From NCBI GenBank assembly GCA_025056965.1, contig JANWVF010000061.1, positions 1-51,589 of the forward strand: a stretch of DNA of 51,589 nucleotides, in the 5' to 3' direction. Shown piece by piece: positions 7,736 to 16,227 of the stretch. Each line of letters opens with the position of its first letter. Position 1 is the first letter of the stretch. The translations under genes and the position numbers were made by a program. Under the pieces are notes generated by a model. That model ran no database searches, was not told the DNA's origin, and worked only from the letters and a program-made list of their open reading frames with translations. This DNA comes from Thermoflexales bacterium (lineage in GTDB: Bacteria > Chloroflexota > Anaerolineae > J036 > Brachytrichaceae).

Positions 7736-9196
7736 ATGCCTATACGCACGCGGCTCACGATCTGGTACACCGCCGTCCTCGCGTTGGTTCTCCTCATCTT
7801 CGGCACGGGGGTATACATCTACGTCAGCTGGCAGATGATTCAGCAGGTGGACTCGCGGCTGAGCCAGGCTGCCAACACTGCGCTGCCGCTCGCCCTGAGC
7901 CAGCGGCCGGAAGTCGAGGAACGTGCCGGACATAGGGTGTTGACGCTTCCCGGCCTGGATGCCCTGCGCGCCTCCGAGACCTACGTGCAACTCATCGGCC
8001 CGCGCGGCCAGGTGATCGGCATCTCGCCCAACGTCGCCGACCCGTTCCTGACGAATCACCTCGACCCGAAGGCGTTCAAGGAAGCGATCGGTATGCCTGC
8101 CGAACAGCGCGCGAATCTGTTCACCGAGGCGCAACATCGCGGGCTGCCGCCGATCCGCGTCTTCACGCAGGCGCTCACGGCGCGCAACGGTGAAGTGGTG
8201 GGCTATCTACAGGTCGCTACGTCGCTGGAGAGCGTCAAAGCGGCGCAGAACAGCCTGTTGATCGCACTGTTGTCGCTCGGCGGGCTGGGCATCTTATTCT
8301 CGGCCGTCATCGGCGCGTTGCTGGCGCGGCGCGCGCTGCGGCCGGTGGACGAATTGACGAAGACGGCCATGGCGATCTACCGCGCCGAAAACCTCGACCA
8401 GCGCGTCGCCGTCCCCAAGACGAACGACGAGGTGAGCCGGCTGTCGCAGGCATTCAACGAAATGCTCGACCGGCTGTCGAAGCTCTTTCACGCGCAGCAG
8501 CGCCTGATCGCCGACGTGTCGCACGAGATGCGCACGCCGCTCACCGTCATCCGCGGCAACGTGGATCTGCTGCGCGCGATGGGCTGTGCTGATGAAGAAT
8601 CGCTCGATGCCCTCACCCGCGAGAGCGACCGCATGACGCGCTTGGTCGGCGATCTGCTGCTGCTTTCCCAGGCCGACGCCGGCGTGCTGCCGATGCATTT
8701 CCATACCGTCAGGCTGAGCCAGGTGATCTCGGACGTGGAGCGCAGCGGACAGGTGCTCAGCGCCGGCCGCGTCAATGTGTCGGCGCACGTCGAGCCTGAC
8801 CTAGTCATCCAAGCCGACGCCGACCGCTTGAAGCAAGTCCTGCTCAATTTGGTGGATAACGCGATCAAGCATACCCCTGAGGGCGGGCAGGTGCGCATCG
8901 AAGCGGTGCGCAGCTACAACAACTATGTGCGCATCTCCGTCAGCGACACCGGCATCGGCATCCCGGAGAAGGACTTACCGCACGTGTTCGAGCGCTTCTA
9001 CCGCGTGGATAAATCGCGCTCGCGGGCCAACGGCGGCTCTGGACTTGGCCTCGCCATCGCTCACTCGATCGTCCAGGCGCACAACGGCCGCATCGTCGTG
9101 AACAGCAAACTCGGCGTCGGCACGACGTTCGACGTCTACCTGCCCAGGCAGCACCAGCCTGCCTCGAGCGGGGAGAGCGAGGCTATCTCTGCCTGA
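7736..9196 (+). CDS. transmembrane sensor histidine kinase
   Basis: 486 residues. TM1 is about 9-30, an extracytoplasmic sensor region about 31-172, TM2 about 173-197, followed by HAMP (about 198-250). The HisKA H-box DVSHEMRTPLTV has phospho-acceptor His263. The HATPase domain shows the N-box (LLNLVDNAIKHTPEGG), G1 (VSDTGIGIP), F-box (FERFYRVD) and G2 (GGSGLGLAIA). It belongs to the common OmpR-coupled kinase class. No response regulator is adjacent; the nearest is the orphan at 22445-23194, whose OmpR-class DNA-binding domain would suit it. Its 3' end overlaps the convergent aminotransferase by 14 bases. No Shine-Dalgarno precedes the ATG at 7736. Confidence 0.93.
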   Translation: MPIRTRLTIWYTAVLALVLLIFGTGVYIYVSWQMIQQVDSRLSQAANTALPLALSQRPEVEERAGHRVLTLPGLDALRASETYVQLIGPRGQVIGISPNVADPFLTNHLDPKAFKEAIGMPAEQRANLFTEAQHRGLPPIRVFTQALTARNGEVVGYLQVATSLESVKAAQNSLLIALLSLGGLGILFSAVIGALLARRALRPVDELTKTAMAIYRAENLDQRVAVPKTNDEVSRLSQAFNEMLDRLSKLFHAQQRLIADVSHEMRTPLTVIRGNVDLLRAMGCADEESLDALTRESDRMTRLVGDLLLLSQADAGVLPMHFHTVRLSQVISDVERSGQVLSAGRVNVSAHVEPDLVIQADADRLKQVLLNLVDNAIKHTPEGGQVRIEAVRSYNNYVRISVSDTGIGIPEKDLPHVFERFYRVDKSRSRANGGSGLGLAIAHSIVQAHNGRIVVNSKLGVGTTFDVYLPRQHQPASSGESEAISA

Positions 9197-10397
9197 GCGC
9201 CGCGCGCATGCGCTCAAGCGCTTCGAGCAGCTGGGCGCGCGGGCAGCCGAAGTTGAGGCGCAAGAAGCCCTCGCCCCCCGGCCCAAACGTCGCGCCGTCG
9301 CTCAACGCTACACGCGCGCGCTCCAGAAAGAATCGGTAGGGGTTATCGGCAAGGCCGGCCGCGCGGAAGTCCAGCCAGCCCAGATAGGTGGCCTCCGGCA
9401 CGGTGGCCCGCACGTCGGGCATGTTTTCGGCCAGATAGTCGAGCAGCGCATCGCGGTTCGCCGATAAGTAGCGTTTAAGCGCGACGAGCCAGTCCTCGCA
9501 CTGCGTATAGGCCGCCTGAGCCGCCGCCAGCCCCATCGCGTTGGGGTGCGGCAGCACCCCGTTGTTCGACGCGATGAAGCGCTGACGCAACCTCGCGTCT
9601 TGAATGACCGCGAAGCCGAAGCCCAGCCCCGGCAGGTTGAAGGTCTTGCTCGGCGCCATCAGGGTGATGCACCGTCGGGCGATCTCCGGCGAGAGGCTGG
9701 CCATCGGCGTATGGGATGCGCCATCCAACGTGAGGTCGCTCCAGATTTCGTCGGAGCAGATCAGCACATCATGCCCCAAGCAGATCTCGGCCAGGCGCTG
9801 AAGTTCATTGCGCGTCCAGGCGCGCCCGACCGGGTTATGCGGATGGCAATGGATGAACAGCGACGTGCGCGGCCCGATCGCGCGCGCGAACGCCTCGTAG
9901 TCCACCTCCACATGTAGCCGTTGTCCCTCGGCGCGATAGCTCAGCGCCACTTGGCTCAGCGTCATGCCGTGGTTCACCGGCGCGGAAAGGAACGGGAAGT
10001 AGACCGGCGTGAGGACGACCGCTGCGTCGCCCACGCGCCCAAACGCCCGACAGACCAAGTTCAAGCCGCTAACCAGGCCGGGCAGGAACACGATTTCGTC
10101 CGGCTCAACGCGCCAGCCGTAGCGCCGCTGCAACCAGGCGCAGATCGCCTGCGCCAAGTCCGCAGTGGGAAACTCATACCCAAACGTGCCTTCGGCCACC
10201 CGTTCGGCTAACGCTCGACGCACCGGCTCAGGGGAGCGAAAGTCCATGTCTGCCACCCACATCGGGATGACGTCTTGCGGGTAAGACATCCATTTCACGC
10301 ACCCCGGCCGTCTGCGATCGGTCGGCCGATCGAAGTCGAATGAGCTTGGCGGCGCGCCATCCGATGAGGGAGACGAGGCGAAGATAGCTGGGTTCAC
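9183..10397 (-). CDS. PatB/MalY-type PLP aminotransferase (probable cystathionine beta-lyase)
   Basis: 404 residues from the GTG at 10397. This start gives the family length (about 390) and has TACAAT 9 nt before it; an upstream extension of the frame would add about 59 unlikely residues. Family marks are DFDRPTDRRR near the N-terminus, DVIPMWVADMDF (about 42-53), the active-site tract SDEIWSDL (about 215-222) and PLP-binding Lys251 in APSKTFNLPGL. MalY/PatB enzymes are fold-type I PLP proteins that cleave C-S bonds of cystathionine or cysteine conjugates, and some act as regulators. The exact substrate is not certain. It is convergent with the sensor kinase and divergent from the permease gene. 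Confidence 0.87.
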   Translation of the reverse strand: MNPAIFASSPSSDGAPPSSFDFDRPTDRRRPGCVKWMSYPQDVIPMWVADMDFRSPEPVRRALAERVAEGTFGYEFPTADLAQAICAWLQRRYGWRVEPDEIVFLPGLVSGLNLVCRAFGRVGDAAVVLTPVYFPFLSAPVNHGMTLSQVALSYRAEGQRLHVEVDYEAFARAIGPRTSLFIHCHPHNPVGRAWTRNELQRLAEICLGHDVLICSDEIWSDLTLDGASHTPMASLSPEIARRCITLMAPSKTFNLPGLGFGFAVIQDARLRQRFIASNNGVLPHPNAMGLAAAQAAYTQCEDWLVALKRYLSANRDALLDYLAENMPDVRATVPEATYLGWLDFRAAGLADNPYRFFLERARVALSDGATFGPGGEGFLRLNFGCPRAQLLEALERMRAALRQR

Positions 10398-10406
10398 GAC
10401 GGCGCT

Positions 10407-10412
10407 ATTGTA
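10407..10412 (-). promoter_or_regulatory. -10 box, short-leader promoter of the PatB/MalY-type gene
   Basis: TACAAT on the minus strand is followed by 9 nt and then the GTG start. Transcription would begin within 0-3 nt of the start codon, so there is no room for a Shine-Dalgarno site. Confidence 0.45.
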
Positions 10413-10431
10413 TGCTAGCCAGCGCACGGGG

Positions 10432-11760
10432 ATGGCGAACTTAGCAGCCGATCTGACCTTGCTGGGGATCGCGCTGGCCGGTGCGCTGGTCGGATGTGGC
10501 CTGGCTCTGCTCCCGGGCCTGCACGTGTTCAACGTGGCCGGGCTAGCGCTGGCGCTTTCGGCCCGGGACGCCATCGGCCTGGCCGATCAGGCCTTGGCGA
10601 TGTTCCTGCTGGGTGCGTTGGTCGGCTGGGCGATGGTCAACGTCATTCCGGCGGTGTTCCTGTTCGCGCCGGACGATGCCAACGTGATCGTCGTGCTGCC
10701 GACGACCAAATATCTGATGCGCGGGCGCGGCGCCGAAGCAGTGATGCTGGTGGGAGCGGGAAGCTTGGGTGCGCTGGTCGGCTTGGTGCTGTTGTCGCCT
10801 TTGCTGGATGAAGTTCTTCGTCCGCTGCGCGCGATCATCCAGCCGCACACTGGATGGATGCTCGTGGCGATCATCGCCTTTCTGTTGTTGGGTGAGTGGC
10901 CGCGCGCCGACGATCTGGCGCCTCCGATGCGGCGCTTGGCGTCGGCGTGGGGCTATTTGGGTGCAGGTCTGCTCACGTTCGTCTTGAGCGGGCTACTGGG
11001 CTTCGTCCTGTTCTATCGCAGCCCGATCGCCGTCGAATCGGCCTTCGTCAACTTGATGCCGGCATTCATCGGCCTGTTCGCCGTGCCCGGCTTGCTGCAA
11101 ATTCTCTTGTTCGGCGCCAAGCCGCCGCCGCAGATAACGGCATTGCCGGCCGAGATCGAGCCGCGCCTGCTGCTGCGCGGTTCGCTGACCGGCCTAAGCG
11201 GCGGCCTGTTCGCCGCCGTGTTGCCGGTCGTCACCGGCGGCATCGGCGGCCTGCTGGCCGGACATGCCACCGCCCAATGGAACGACCGGCTGTTCATGAT
11301 CTCGCTCGGCGCGTCGAAGGTGGCCTACTATGTGGGCAGCCTGCTGTTGCTCTTTGTGCCCGGCCTGACGCTAACGCGCGGTGGCATGGCTTGGATGCTG
11401 AGCAGCGTCTACGTGCCGTATGGTTGGCGCAGCTACTGGCTCGCCGTCGCCGGCATTGCCCTGGCCGGCGCGGTTGCCTTCGTCGTGCTGGTCGTCCTGG
11501 CGCGCGCGGCGGCCAAGCTGGTCAGCCGTCTCGACGTGAAGTGGATCGCCGTTGGATCACTGGGAGTCGCCGTCGTCGTCACGCTCGCCTTCACTGGCGC
11601 GGCCGGCCTCATAATAATGTTAGTGGCGACGACCGTCGGCCTGATTCCCGTGATTGTCGGCGGGCGCCGGCTGAACTGCCTGGGCGTGCTTCTGCTGCCG
11701 ATCACCCTGAACGTGATCGGCGTCGGCCCGGCCGTGGCACGGTGGTTGGGACTGCTGTAA
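10432..11760 (+). CDS. TctA-like (DUF112/COG1784-type) membrane permease
   Basis: 442 residues from the ATG at 10432 (an in-frame TTG at 10408 would add 8 residues). It has about ten to twelve hydrophobic segments. Near the N-terminus 'GLALLPGLHVFNVAGL' matches the glycine/proline-rich loop of TctA-family permeases, and an internal repeat 'GLSGGLFAAVLPVVTGGIGGLLAG' (about 255-280) is the second copy of the same motif. This duplicated arrangement is typical of the family, especially the DUF112 branch common in archaea. TctA proteins import tricarboxylates with TctB and a periplasmic TctC; neither partner is next to this gene, so the substrate is unknown. The small gene at 11776 follows by 15 bases and is probably co-transcribed. 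Confidence 0.75.
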   Translation: MANLAADLTLLGIALAGALVGCGLALLPGLHVFNVAGLALALSARDAIGLADQALAMFLLGALVGWAMVNVIPAVFLFAPDDANVIVVLPTTKYLMRGRGAEAVMLVGAGSLGALVGLVLLSPLLDEVLRPLRAIIQPHTGWMLVAIIAFLLLGEWPRADDLAPPMRRLASAWGYLGAGLLTFVLSGLLGFVLFYRSPIAVESAFVNLMPAFIGLFAVPGLLQILLFGAKPPPQITALPAEIEPRLLLRGSLTGLSGGLFAAVLPVVTGGIGGLLAGHATAQWNDRLFMISLGASKVAYYVGSLLLLFVPGLTLTRGGMAWMLSSVYVPYGWRSYWLAVAGIALAGAVAFVVLVVLARAAAKLVSRLDVKWIAVGSLGVAVVVTLAFTGAAGLIIMLVATTVGLIPVIVGGRRLNCLGVLLLPITLNVIGVGPAVARWLGLL

Positions 11761-11775
11761 ATCGCGCGGTGCTCT

Positions 11776-12198
11776 ATGAAGAAGGCGCTATTTGAAGGCT
11801 TGGTGTTGGACGAAGCAGGTAACGCTTTGCCGGTGGCTTACGTTGGTCAAGACCCGACGTATGTGCTGGTCGAGGACGGCTTCAAGTATCACGTAGATGC
11901 GCGCCGAGTAGATGAACAGGTGCTCAATGCGTTTCGCGAACATGTGCAGCAGAACGAGGCGCTGGTTAGCGAGGGCGTGCTGCGCCTGTTGGGCAGAGAC
12001 GACCTGTTCACCAAGGCAGCCGTGGATCAACAGATTCGTCACCTCGATCAGCACTTCGCTCAGCTGTTCGAAGTGGGCATTCCGGAACAGGTGCGTCGTT
12101 ACCTCGGCATGCTCGGCTTCAGCATCATCATCAACCGACACGGCGAGGTGGTGGACTTGAAAATGCCGTCCGCGCCGATAGATAGCGAGGGGGAGTGA
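11776..12198 (+). CDS. conserved-looking small protein of unknown function
   Basis: 140 residues, soluble, acidic at the C-terminus (PIDSEGE). An N-terminal beta-rich part (about 1-45, 'ALPVAYVGQDPTYVLVEDGFKYHVDA') is followed by a helical part (about 48-110) and a hydrophobic patch LGMLGFSIIINRHGEVVDL. I do not recognise the family. It starts 15 bases after the permease stop with no clear ribosome site, which suggests coupled translation. It is convergent with pyruvate kinase. Confidence 0.6.
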   Translation: MKKALFEGLVLDEAGNALPVAYVGQDPTYVLVEDGFKYHVDARRVDEQVLNAFREHVQQNEALVSEGVLRLLGRDDLFTKAAVDQQIRHLDQHFAQLFEVGIPEQVRRYLGMLGFSIIINRHGEVVDLKMPSAPIDSEGE

Positions 12199-12240
12199 AG
12201 ACAACGGGCGACGAAAGGCCTGGGCTGCGGTCGGCAGCGC

Positions 12241-14073
12241 TCACAGGCGTGAGATGGACAGCCGGCGCAGCCGCGCGCGCTTCTTGGATTGGTGCGCTTC
12301 CATGCGCTCGAGCACGCCGTTGAGGAAGCGCACGGCCTCGACGATATACGGCCCTTTGTTGAGCATCACGCATTCGGCCCGGCCGCTCATCACCGCGTCG
12401 GACACCTCGGCGCGCGAGGGCGAGCCGAACTTGGCCATGCTCTCCAGCACCTGCGTCGCCCAAATCACCGGCACGTGCGCTGCCTCACACAGCCACAGAA
12501 TCTCTTCCTGAACCTCGGCCAGGCGCTCGAAGCCGACCTCAACGGCCAGATCGCCGCGCGCTACCATCACGCCGACCGGCGGTAGTTGCATGCCGGCCAG
12601 TAATAACTGGGGCAGGTTTTCAAACGCCGCGCGCGTCTCGATCTTCAAGATCACGCCGACGTCGCGCACTTTCAGGCGGTTGATTTCCTCGCGGAGCGCC
12701 CACACATCCTCCGGGCTGCGCACGAACGACAGGCCGACCATGTCCACGCGCGACGCCATAACAGCCAGATCGTCCAGATCCTTCTGGGTGAGCGACGGGA
12801 TGTCTAGCTGGATGCCGGGCAGGTTGATGCCCTTTTCGGCGCCCAGCTTCGCGCCTGACGCCGGGTTGGTGTGGGTGATCTCCACGACCATGCGCGCGCC
12901 GTCGTTTTCCAACACGCGCCCGCCGATTTTGCCGTCGTCGAACCAGATATGCTCCCCCGGCTTGACGGCGGCGAACGCATTCCCCAGGGTGCAAGAGATG
13001 TGTGCCGGGCGAATCACCTCGCCCTGCGCGTTCAACATCGCCGGGCTGCCCGGCGCGTCATCGTTGGTCACGATCAGCTTGTCGCCGGGGCGCAACAAGA
13101 TCGGCTCGACGAGGGTCGGCAGTTCGCCCACGCGGCCTTCGGCGACAGACGACTTCTTGCGCAGCAAGCGCAAGGGCATGCCGGTCTCCAGGTAAAAAGT
13201 CCTGTCGCATTCGGCCAATACGGCTTCGCCGTTCCTGGCCACAACCTTCAGCTCGCGGGATTTGCCGCGCGTGTCGGTGAAAGCGATGACGTCGCCGCGC
13301 CTCGCTTCGAGGAGTAAGTCGCCGTGCAGAGGCACGATCGGCGCGTCGCCCGGCGCCGCTCCCTCCTCTGTCTTCGGCATGAACCACACGCGCGCCGGTT
13401 TGAGGACGCAGCCGCGCAGGTCGCGCTGTGGCCTGAGCTTGATCACCTGGGCCGAGGTGGCGAGCGGACCGGTGCGCAACTTCGGCCCGGCGAGATCGGC
13501 ATATACCTTGCATGTCCGGCCCAGCTCACGTTCGGCGCGCCGCAGATTCTCGATCATCCTCAGCCAAGTCTCGGCATCGTCGTGCGCGCAGTTAATGCGC
13601 ATCACGTCCATGCCGGAGGCGAGCAAGTGTCGGATGAGGTCGGGGTTGCTGGCGGCCTCGGTGGGCATGGTCACCATGATGCGCACGGTGCGCTTGCCGG
13701 ATGCGGAGCCGAACAGGCGGCGCGTGTGCTCCTGGAGCAGCGCGCGGCCCAGCTTGAAGTCCACCGTTGCCACCGGTTCGAGCCGCGGCTCTTGGCCGGC
13801 GAGGCGGTGCAGGGCGATCAGCACGGCATCCAGCGTGTGGAGCGTGTGCGCCTCGGAGCGACCGAGCGAGCTGAGGCCGAGCGCCGCAAGTTCATCTTGC
13901 AGATCGCGCACATCCACTTGGCGCAGCGCCAAGTAGTGCAGCAGATTGCGCGCGCTCTCGCGGTATCCCGACGCAGCCTGATCTACGGCATCTTGATATT
14001 GCTGCTCAAGCGCCAGCGCGCGCTGCCGCAGCTCCATCAAGGGAGCGATCAGCCGTTCGGGCGGGGGATTCAT
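12241..14073 (-). CDS. pyk: pyruvate kinase, variant with long N-terminus and no C-terminal domain
   Basis: 610 residues, against about 470 for the usual enzyme. Residues 1-150 form a helical extension absent from standard enzymes. The barrel starts at KRTVRIMVTMP; the B domain is enlarged. Catalytic motifs are present: MRINCAHD (substrate Arg), DDGKIGGRV, LKIETRAAFENL (Lys and metal-ligand Glu), MVARGDLAVEVG (Asp) and WATQVLESM (Thr). The protein ends soon after NKGPYIVEAV, so the C-terminal effector domain is missing. The 'GPEIRTG' segment of classical enzymes reads GPKLRTG (Lys198), and the Ser and Thr that bind K+ are replaced (Ala and Leu). Lys at this site marks K+-independent enzymes. 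It transfers phosphate from PEP to ADP. TACAAT lies 9 nt before the ATG. It is last on the strand in the carbon-metabolism block. Confidence 0.85.
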   Translation of the reverse strand: MNPPPERLIAPLMELRQRALALEQQYQDAVDQAASGYRESARNLLHYLALRQVDVRDLQDELAALGLSSLGRSEAHTLHTLDAVLIALHRLAGQEPRLEPVATVDFKLGRALLQEHTRRLFGSASGKRTVRIMVTMPTEAASNPDLIRHLLASGMDVMRINCAHDDAETWLRMIENLRRAERELGRTCKVYADLAGPKLRTGPLATSAQVIKLRPQRDLRGCVLKPARVWFMPKTEEGAAPGDAPIVPLHGDLLLEARRGDVIAFTDTRGKSRELKVVARNGEAVLAECDRTFYLETGMPLRLLRKKSSVAEGRVGELPTLVEPILLRPGDKLIVTNDDAPGSPAMLNAQGEVIRPAHISCTLGNAFAAVKPGEHIWFDDGKIGGRVLENDGARMVVEITHTNPASGAKLGAEKGINLPGIQLDIPSLTQKDLDDLAVMASRVDMVGLSFVRSPEDVWALREEINRLKVRDVGVILKIETRAAFENLPQLLLAGMQLPPVGVMVARGDLAVEVGFERLAEVQEEILWLCEAAHVPVIWATQVLESMAKFGSPSRAEVSDAVMSGRAECVMLNKGPYIVEAVRFLNGVLERMEAHQSKKRARLRRLSISRL

Positions 14074-14082
14074 TTAGCCGGC

Positions 14083-14088
14083 ATTGTA
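14083..14088 (-). promoter_or_regulatory. -10 box, short-leader promoter of pyk
   Basis: TACAAT on the minus strand, then 9 nt, then the ATG at 14073. No Shine-Dalgarno site fits between. It suggests pyk is transcribed separately from glgA, 97 bases upstream. Confidence 0.45.
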
Positions 14089-14170
14089 GCAAACCGTACT
14101 AAGGGTTTATTAAGTCGGCGGGTTCGCTCGGCATGCGGCTCGCATCGTGCGTCGGACGAAGCATCAACCG

Positions 14171-15637
14171 TCACATGCCGCGCTTGTTCCGAATGGCTTG
14201 CTCATAGGCGCGCACATACTGCTCGGCGCTGCGCTCCCACGAGAAGTCCTGCGCCATCGCCGCGCGGATCATCTTTTGCATGTGCTGCGGCCGATCGTAG
14301 TAGGTGCTGACCGCCCAGCCGACGGTGTAGTAGATTGCGTGCGCGCTTGGCTCGTAGAACTTAAAGCCGGTGCCGTCGCCCGTCGCCTCGTCATATTGCT
14401 GCACCGTGTCGTCCAGCCCACCCGTGGCGCGCACGATCGGCAGCGTGCCGTAGCGCAGCGAATACATCTGGTTCAAGCCACACGGCTCGAACAGCGACGG
14501 CATGAGGAAGAAATCCGCCCCTGCCTCGATCCAGTGTGCCAACTCCTCGTTGTAGCCGATGTAGCTGCCGACGCGACCGGGGCAGCGCGCCGGCAGTTGG
14601 CCGAAGAAATGCTCTAAGGCCTTCTCGCCGCTGCCGAGGATGGCGAACTGGACGCGCATGTTCGCCACGATGCCCTCGATGCACTGCGCCAGGAGGTGCA
14701 GCCCCTTCTGCTCCACCATCCGGCTGACCACGCCGATGACCGGCGTATCGGGCGAGACCTCGAGGTCCATCCGTCGTTGCAACGCGCGCTTGCAAATCGC
14801 CTTGCCGCTTAGGTCATCGCGCGAATAGCGCGCCGGTATGAGTTTGTCATCCTCTGGGTTCCACTGCGCATAGTCGCAGCCGTTGAGGATGCCGATGTAG
14901 TTCTCGCCCTTGGCGTTGAGATACGGCGCCATCCCGTAGCCCAGCTCCGGTGTGCGCGTCTCGCGCGCGTAGTTCGGGCTGACCGTGTTGACCATGTCGG
15001 CGTAGACGATGCCGCCCTTGAGGAAATTGATCGCCCCATGATCCTCGAACTTGTCCGGCGTGAAATTGCGCCACTGCAGGCCGAGGTAGTCCATGTGGTG
15101 CGCCGGGTAACGCCCTTGATAAGCGATGTTATGGATGGTGAGCAGGCTGGCCGCATCGCCCAAGAGCGGATCGTTCCAGTGCCAAATCTTCAGATAGGCC
15201 GGGGCGAGCGCGGTGTGCCAGTCGTGCGCATGTACCACGTCGGGTTTGAAGCCGATGTCCTTGCACAGCTGCAGGCCGGCGCGCGTCAAAAAGCCGAACC
15301 GGCGCGGGTTGTCCTGGTAGTCGTTGAAGTCGGCGTCGTGGTATAGCCCCCAACGGTCGAAGTACTTTTGGCTCTCGATGAAGTACACCGGCGCGCCGCC
15401 GTTCGACGTCGTATGCACGGCGCACCACTCCTGCGCGTCGCCCATCCACACGCCCATCGGGCCGTGAAACCAGCGCAGGCCGTAGCGGTCGCCGTTGATG
15501 GATGCGTAGCGCGGCATCACCACGATCACGTCGTGGCCCATGGCGCGCAGGGAACGCGGCAGCGCGCCGACCACGTCGGCCAGCCCACCGGTCTTGGCGT
15601 AGGGCGCGCACTCGGCAGCGATGAAGAGGATGTTCAT
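14171..15637 (-). CDS. glgA: glycogen synthase (ADP-glucose type, GT5)
   Basis: 488 residues, the normal length for bacterial GlgA. The N-terminal MNILFIAAECAPYAKTGGLADVVGALP carries the KxGG ADP-glucose-binding motif (Lys15-Gly18). The first Rossmann half ends near 'HAHDWHTALAPAYL'. The second half contains 'VSRMVEQKGLHLL' and the conserved 'MPSLFEPCGLNQMYSLRYGTLPIVRATGGLDDTV', which binds the nucleotide and carries the catalytic Glu region. It extends alpha-1,4-glucan chains in the cytoplasm. Its start is 33 bases after the VOC gene, so co-transcription is likely. No other glycogen gene (glgB, glgC, glgP) is in the window. Confidence 0.96.
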   Translation of the reverse strand: MNILFIAAECAPYAKTGGLADVVGALPRSLRAMGHDVIVVMPRYASINGDRYGLRWFHGPMGVWMGDAQEWCAVHTTSNGGAPVYFIESQKYFDRWGLYHDADFNDYQDNPRRFGFLTRAGLQLCKDIGFKPDVVHAHDWHTALAPAYLKIWHWNDPLLGDAASLLTIHNIAYQGRYPAHHMDYLGLQWRNFTPDKFEDHGAINFLKGGIVYADMVNTVSPNYARETRTPELGYGMAPYLNAKGENYIGILNGCDYAQWNPEDDKLIPARYSRDDLSGKAICKRALQRRMDLEVSPDTPVIGVVSRMVEQKGLHLLAQCIEGIVANMRVQFAILGSGEKALEHFFGQLPARCPGRVGSYIGYNEELAHWIEAGADFFLMPSLFEPCGLNQMYSLRYGTLPIVRATGGLDDTVQQYDEATGDGTGFKFYEPSAHAIYYTVGWAVSTYYDRPQHMQKMIRAAMAQDFSWERSAEQYVRAYEQAIRNKRGM

Positions 15638-15670
15638 GCGCGAAGGGTTGACCTTCGGCAGCAGGCTTGT

Positions 15671-16159
15671 TTAGCTGCGCGCGGCTTCCGGCGGCGGAGG
15701 CGGTTGCAGCAGCTCCAGCGTGATGCCGTTGCAATCCAAAAAGTAGATGGCGTAGCCGCCCTTGTTCACGCCGTGCTCGATGGCCACCGGCTTATCGGCC
15801 TTGAAGCGCACCCCCAGCGCCTTCATCCGCTCGAACTCCTTGTGAATGTCGTCCACGATGAAGGCCCAGTGGCCGTTGCCGACGTTGTTGGTCGAGAGGT
15901 CGAGATCGTCGCGGCCTTGCGGATGCACGTATTCCACCAGCTCGATGTGGTGATTGGCGCGTTCGGCCAGCGGCTGTCCCGGCACGCGCAGCTGGGCCAC
16001 CTTCAAGTGCGCGCCAGGGAAGGCCACCAGGCGAGCGGTGTACTCGTTGTGCTGCTCCTGCCCGCGAAAGTATTCCAGGCCGAGCACTTCGGTATACCAC
16101 TTGACCGATTCTTCGAGGTTCTTGACGGTGAACGAAACGTGGAAGATGCCTTGAATCAT
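15671..16159 (-). CDS. VOC-superfamily protein (glyoxalase/epimerase-like)
   Basis: 162 residues with two beta-alpha-beta-beta-beta modules. Likely metal ligands are His7 (FHVSFTV), Glu76 (IELVEYV), His97 (NGHWAFIV) and Glu149 (ITLELLQ), the usual VOC tetrad. 'LEESVKWYTEVLGLEYF' and the C-terminal 'YFLDCNGITLELLQ' are typical of glyoxalase I and methylmalonyl-CoA epimerase relatives. The substrate cannot be assigned. It ends in a Pro-rich tail. It lies between the E1 genes and glgA on the same strand, 68 bases after E1-beta, and may be part of that unit. Confidence 0.85.
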   Translation of the reverse strand: MIQGIFHVSFTVKNLEESVKWYTEVLGLEYFRGQEQHNEYTARLVAFPGAHLKVAQLRVPGQPLAERANHHIELVEYVHPQGRDDLDLSTNNVGNGHWAFIVDDIHKEFERMKALGVRFKADKPVAIEHGVNKGGYAIYFLDCNGITLELLQPPPPPEAARS

Positions 16160-16227
16160 GGATCGGATCAGTCAGTCGGTTGAACGGGATGGGATTAGGT
16201 CAATCCTGTTCATCCGCGCGGCAAGGC

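Noticed and set aside
13324-14310. Open frame of 328 codons antisense to pyruvate kinase
   Set aside because: No recognisable domain; it covers conserved catalytic motifs of pyk on the other strand and runs into glgA.
16160-16227. Possible small RNA or repeat in the gap between E1-beta and the VOC gene
   Set aside because: AATCCTGTTCATCC and AACGGGATGG words are suggestive but no stem or terminator was seen.
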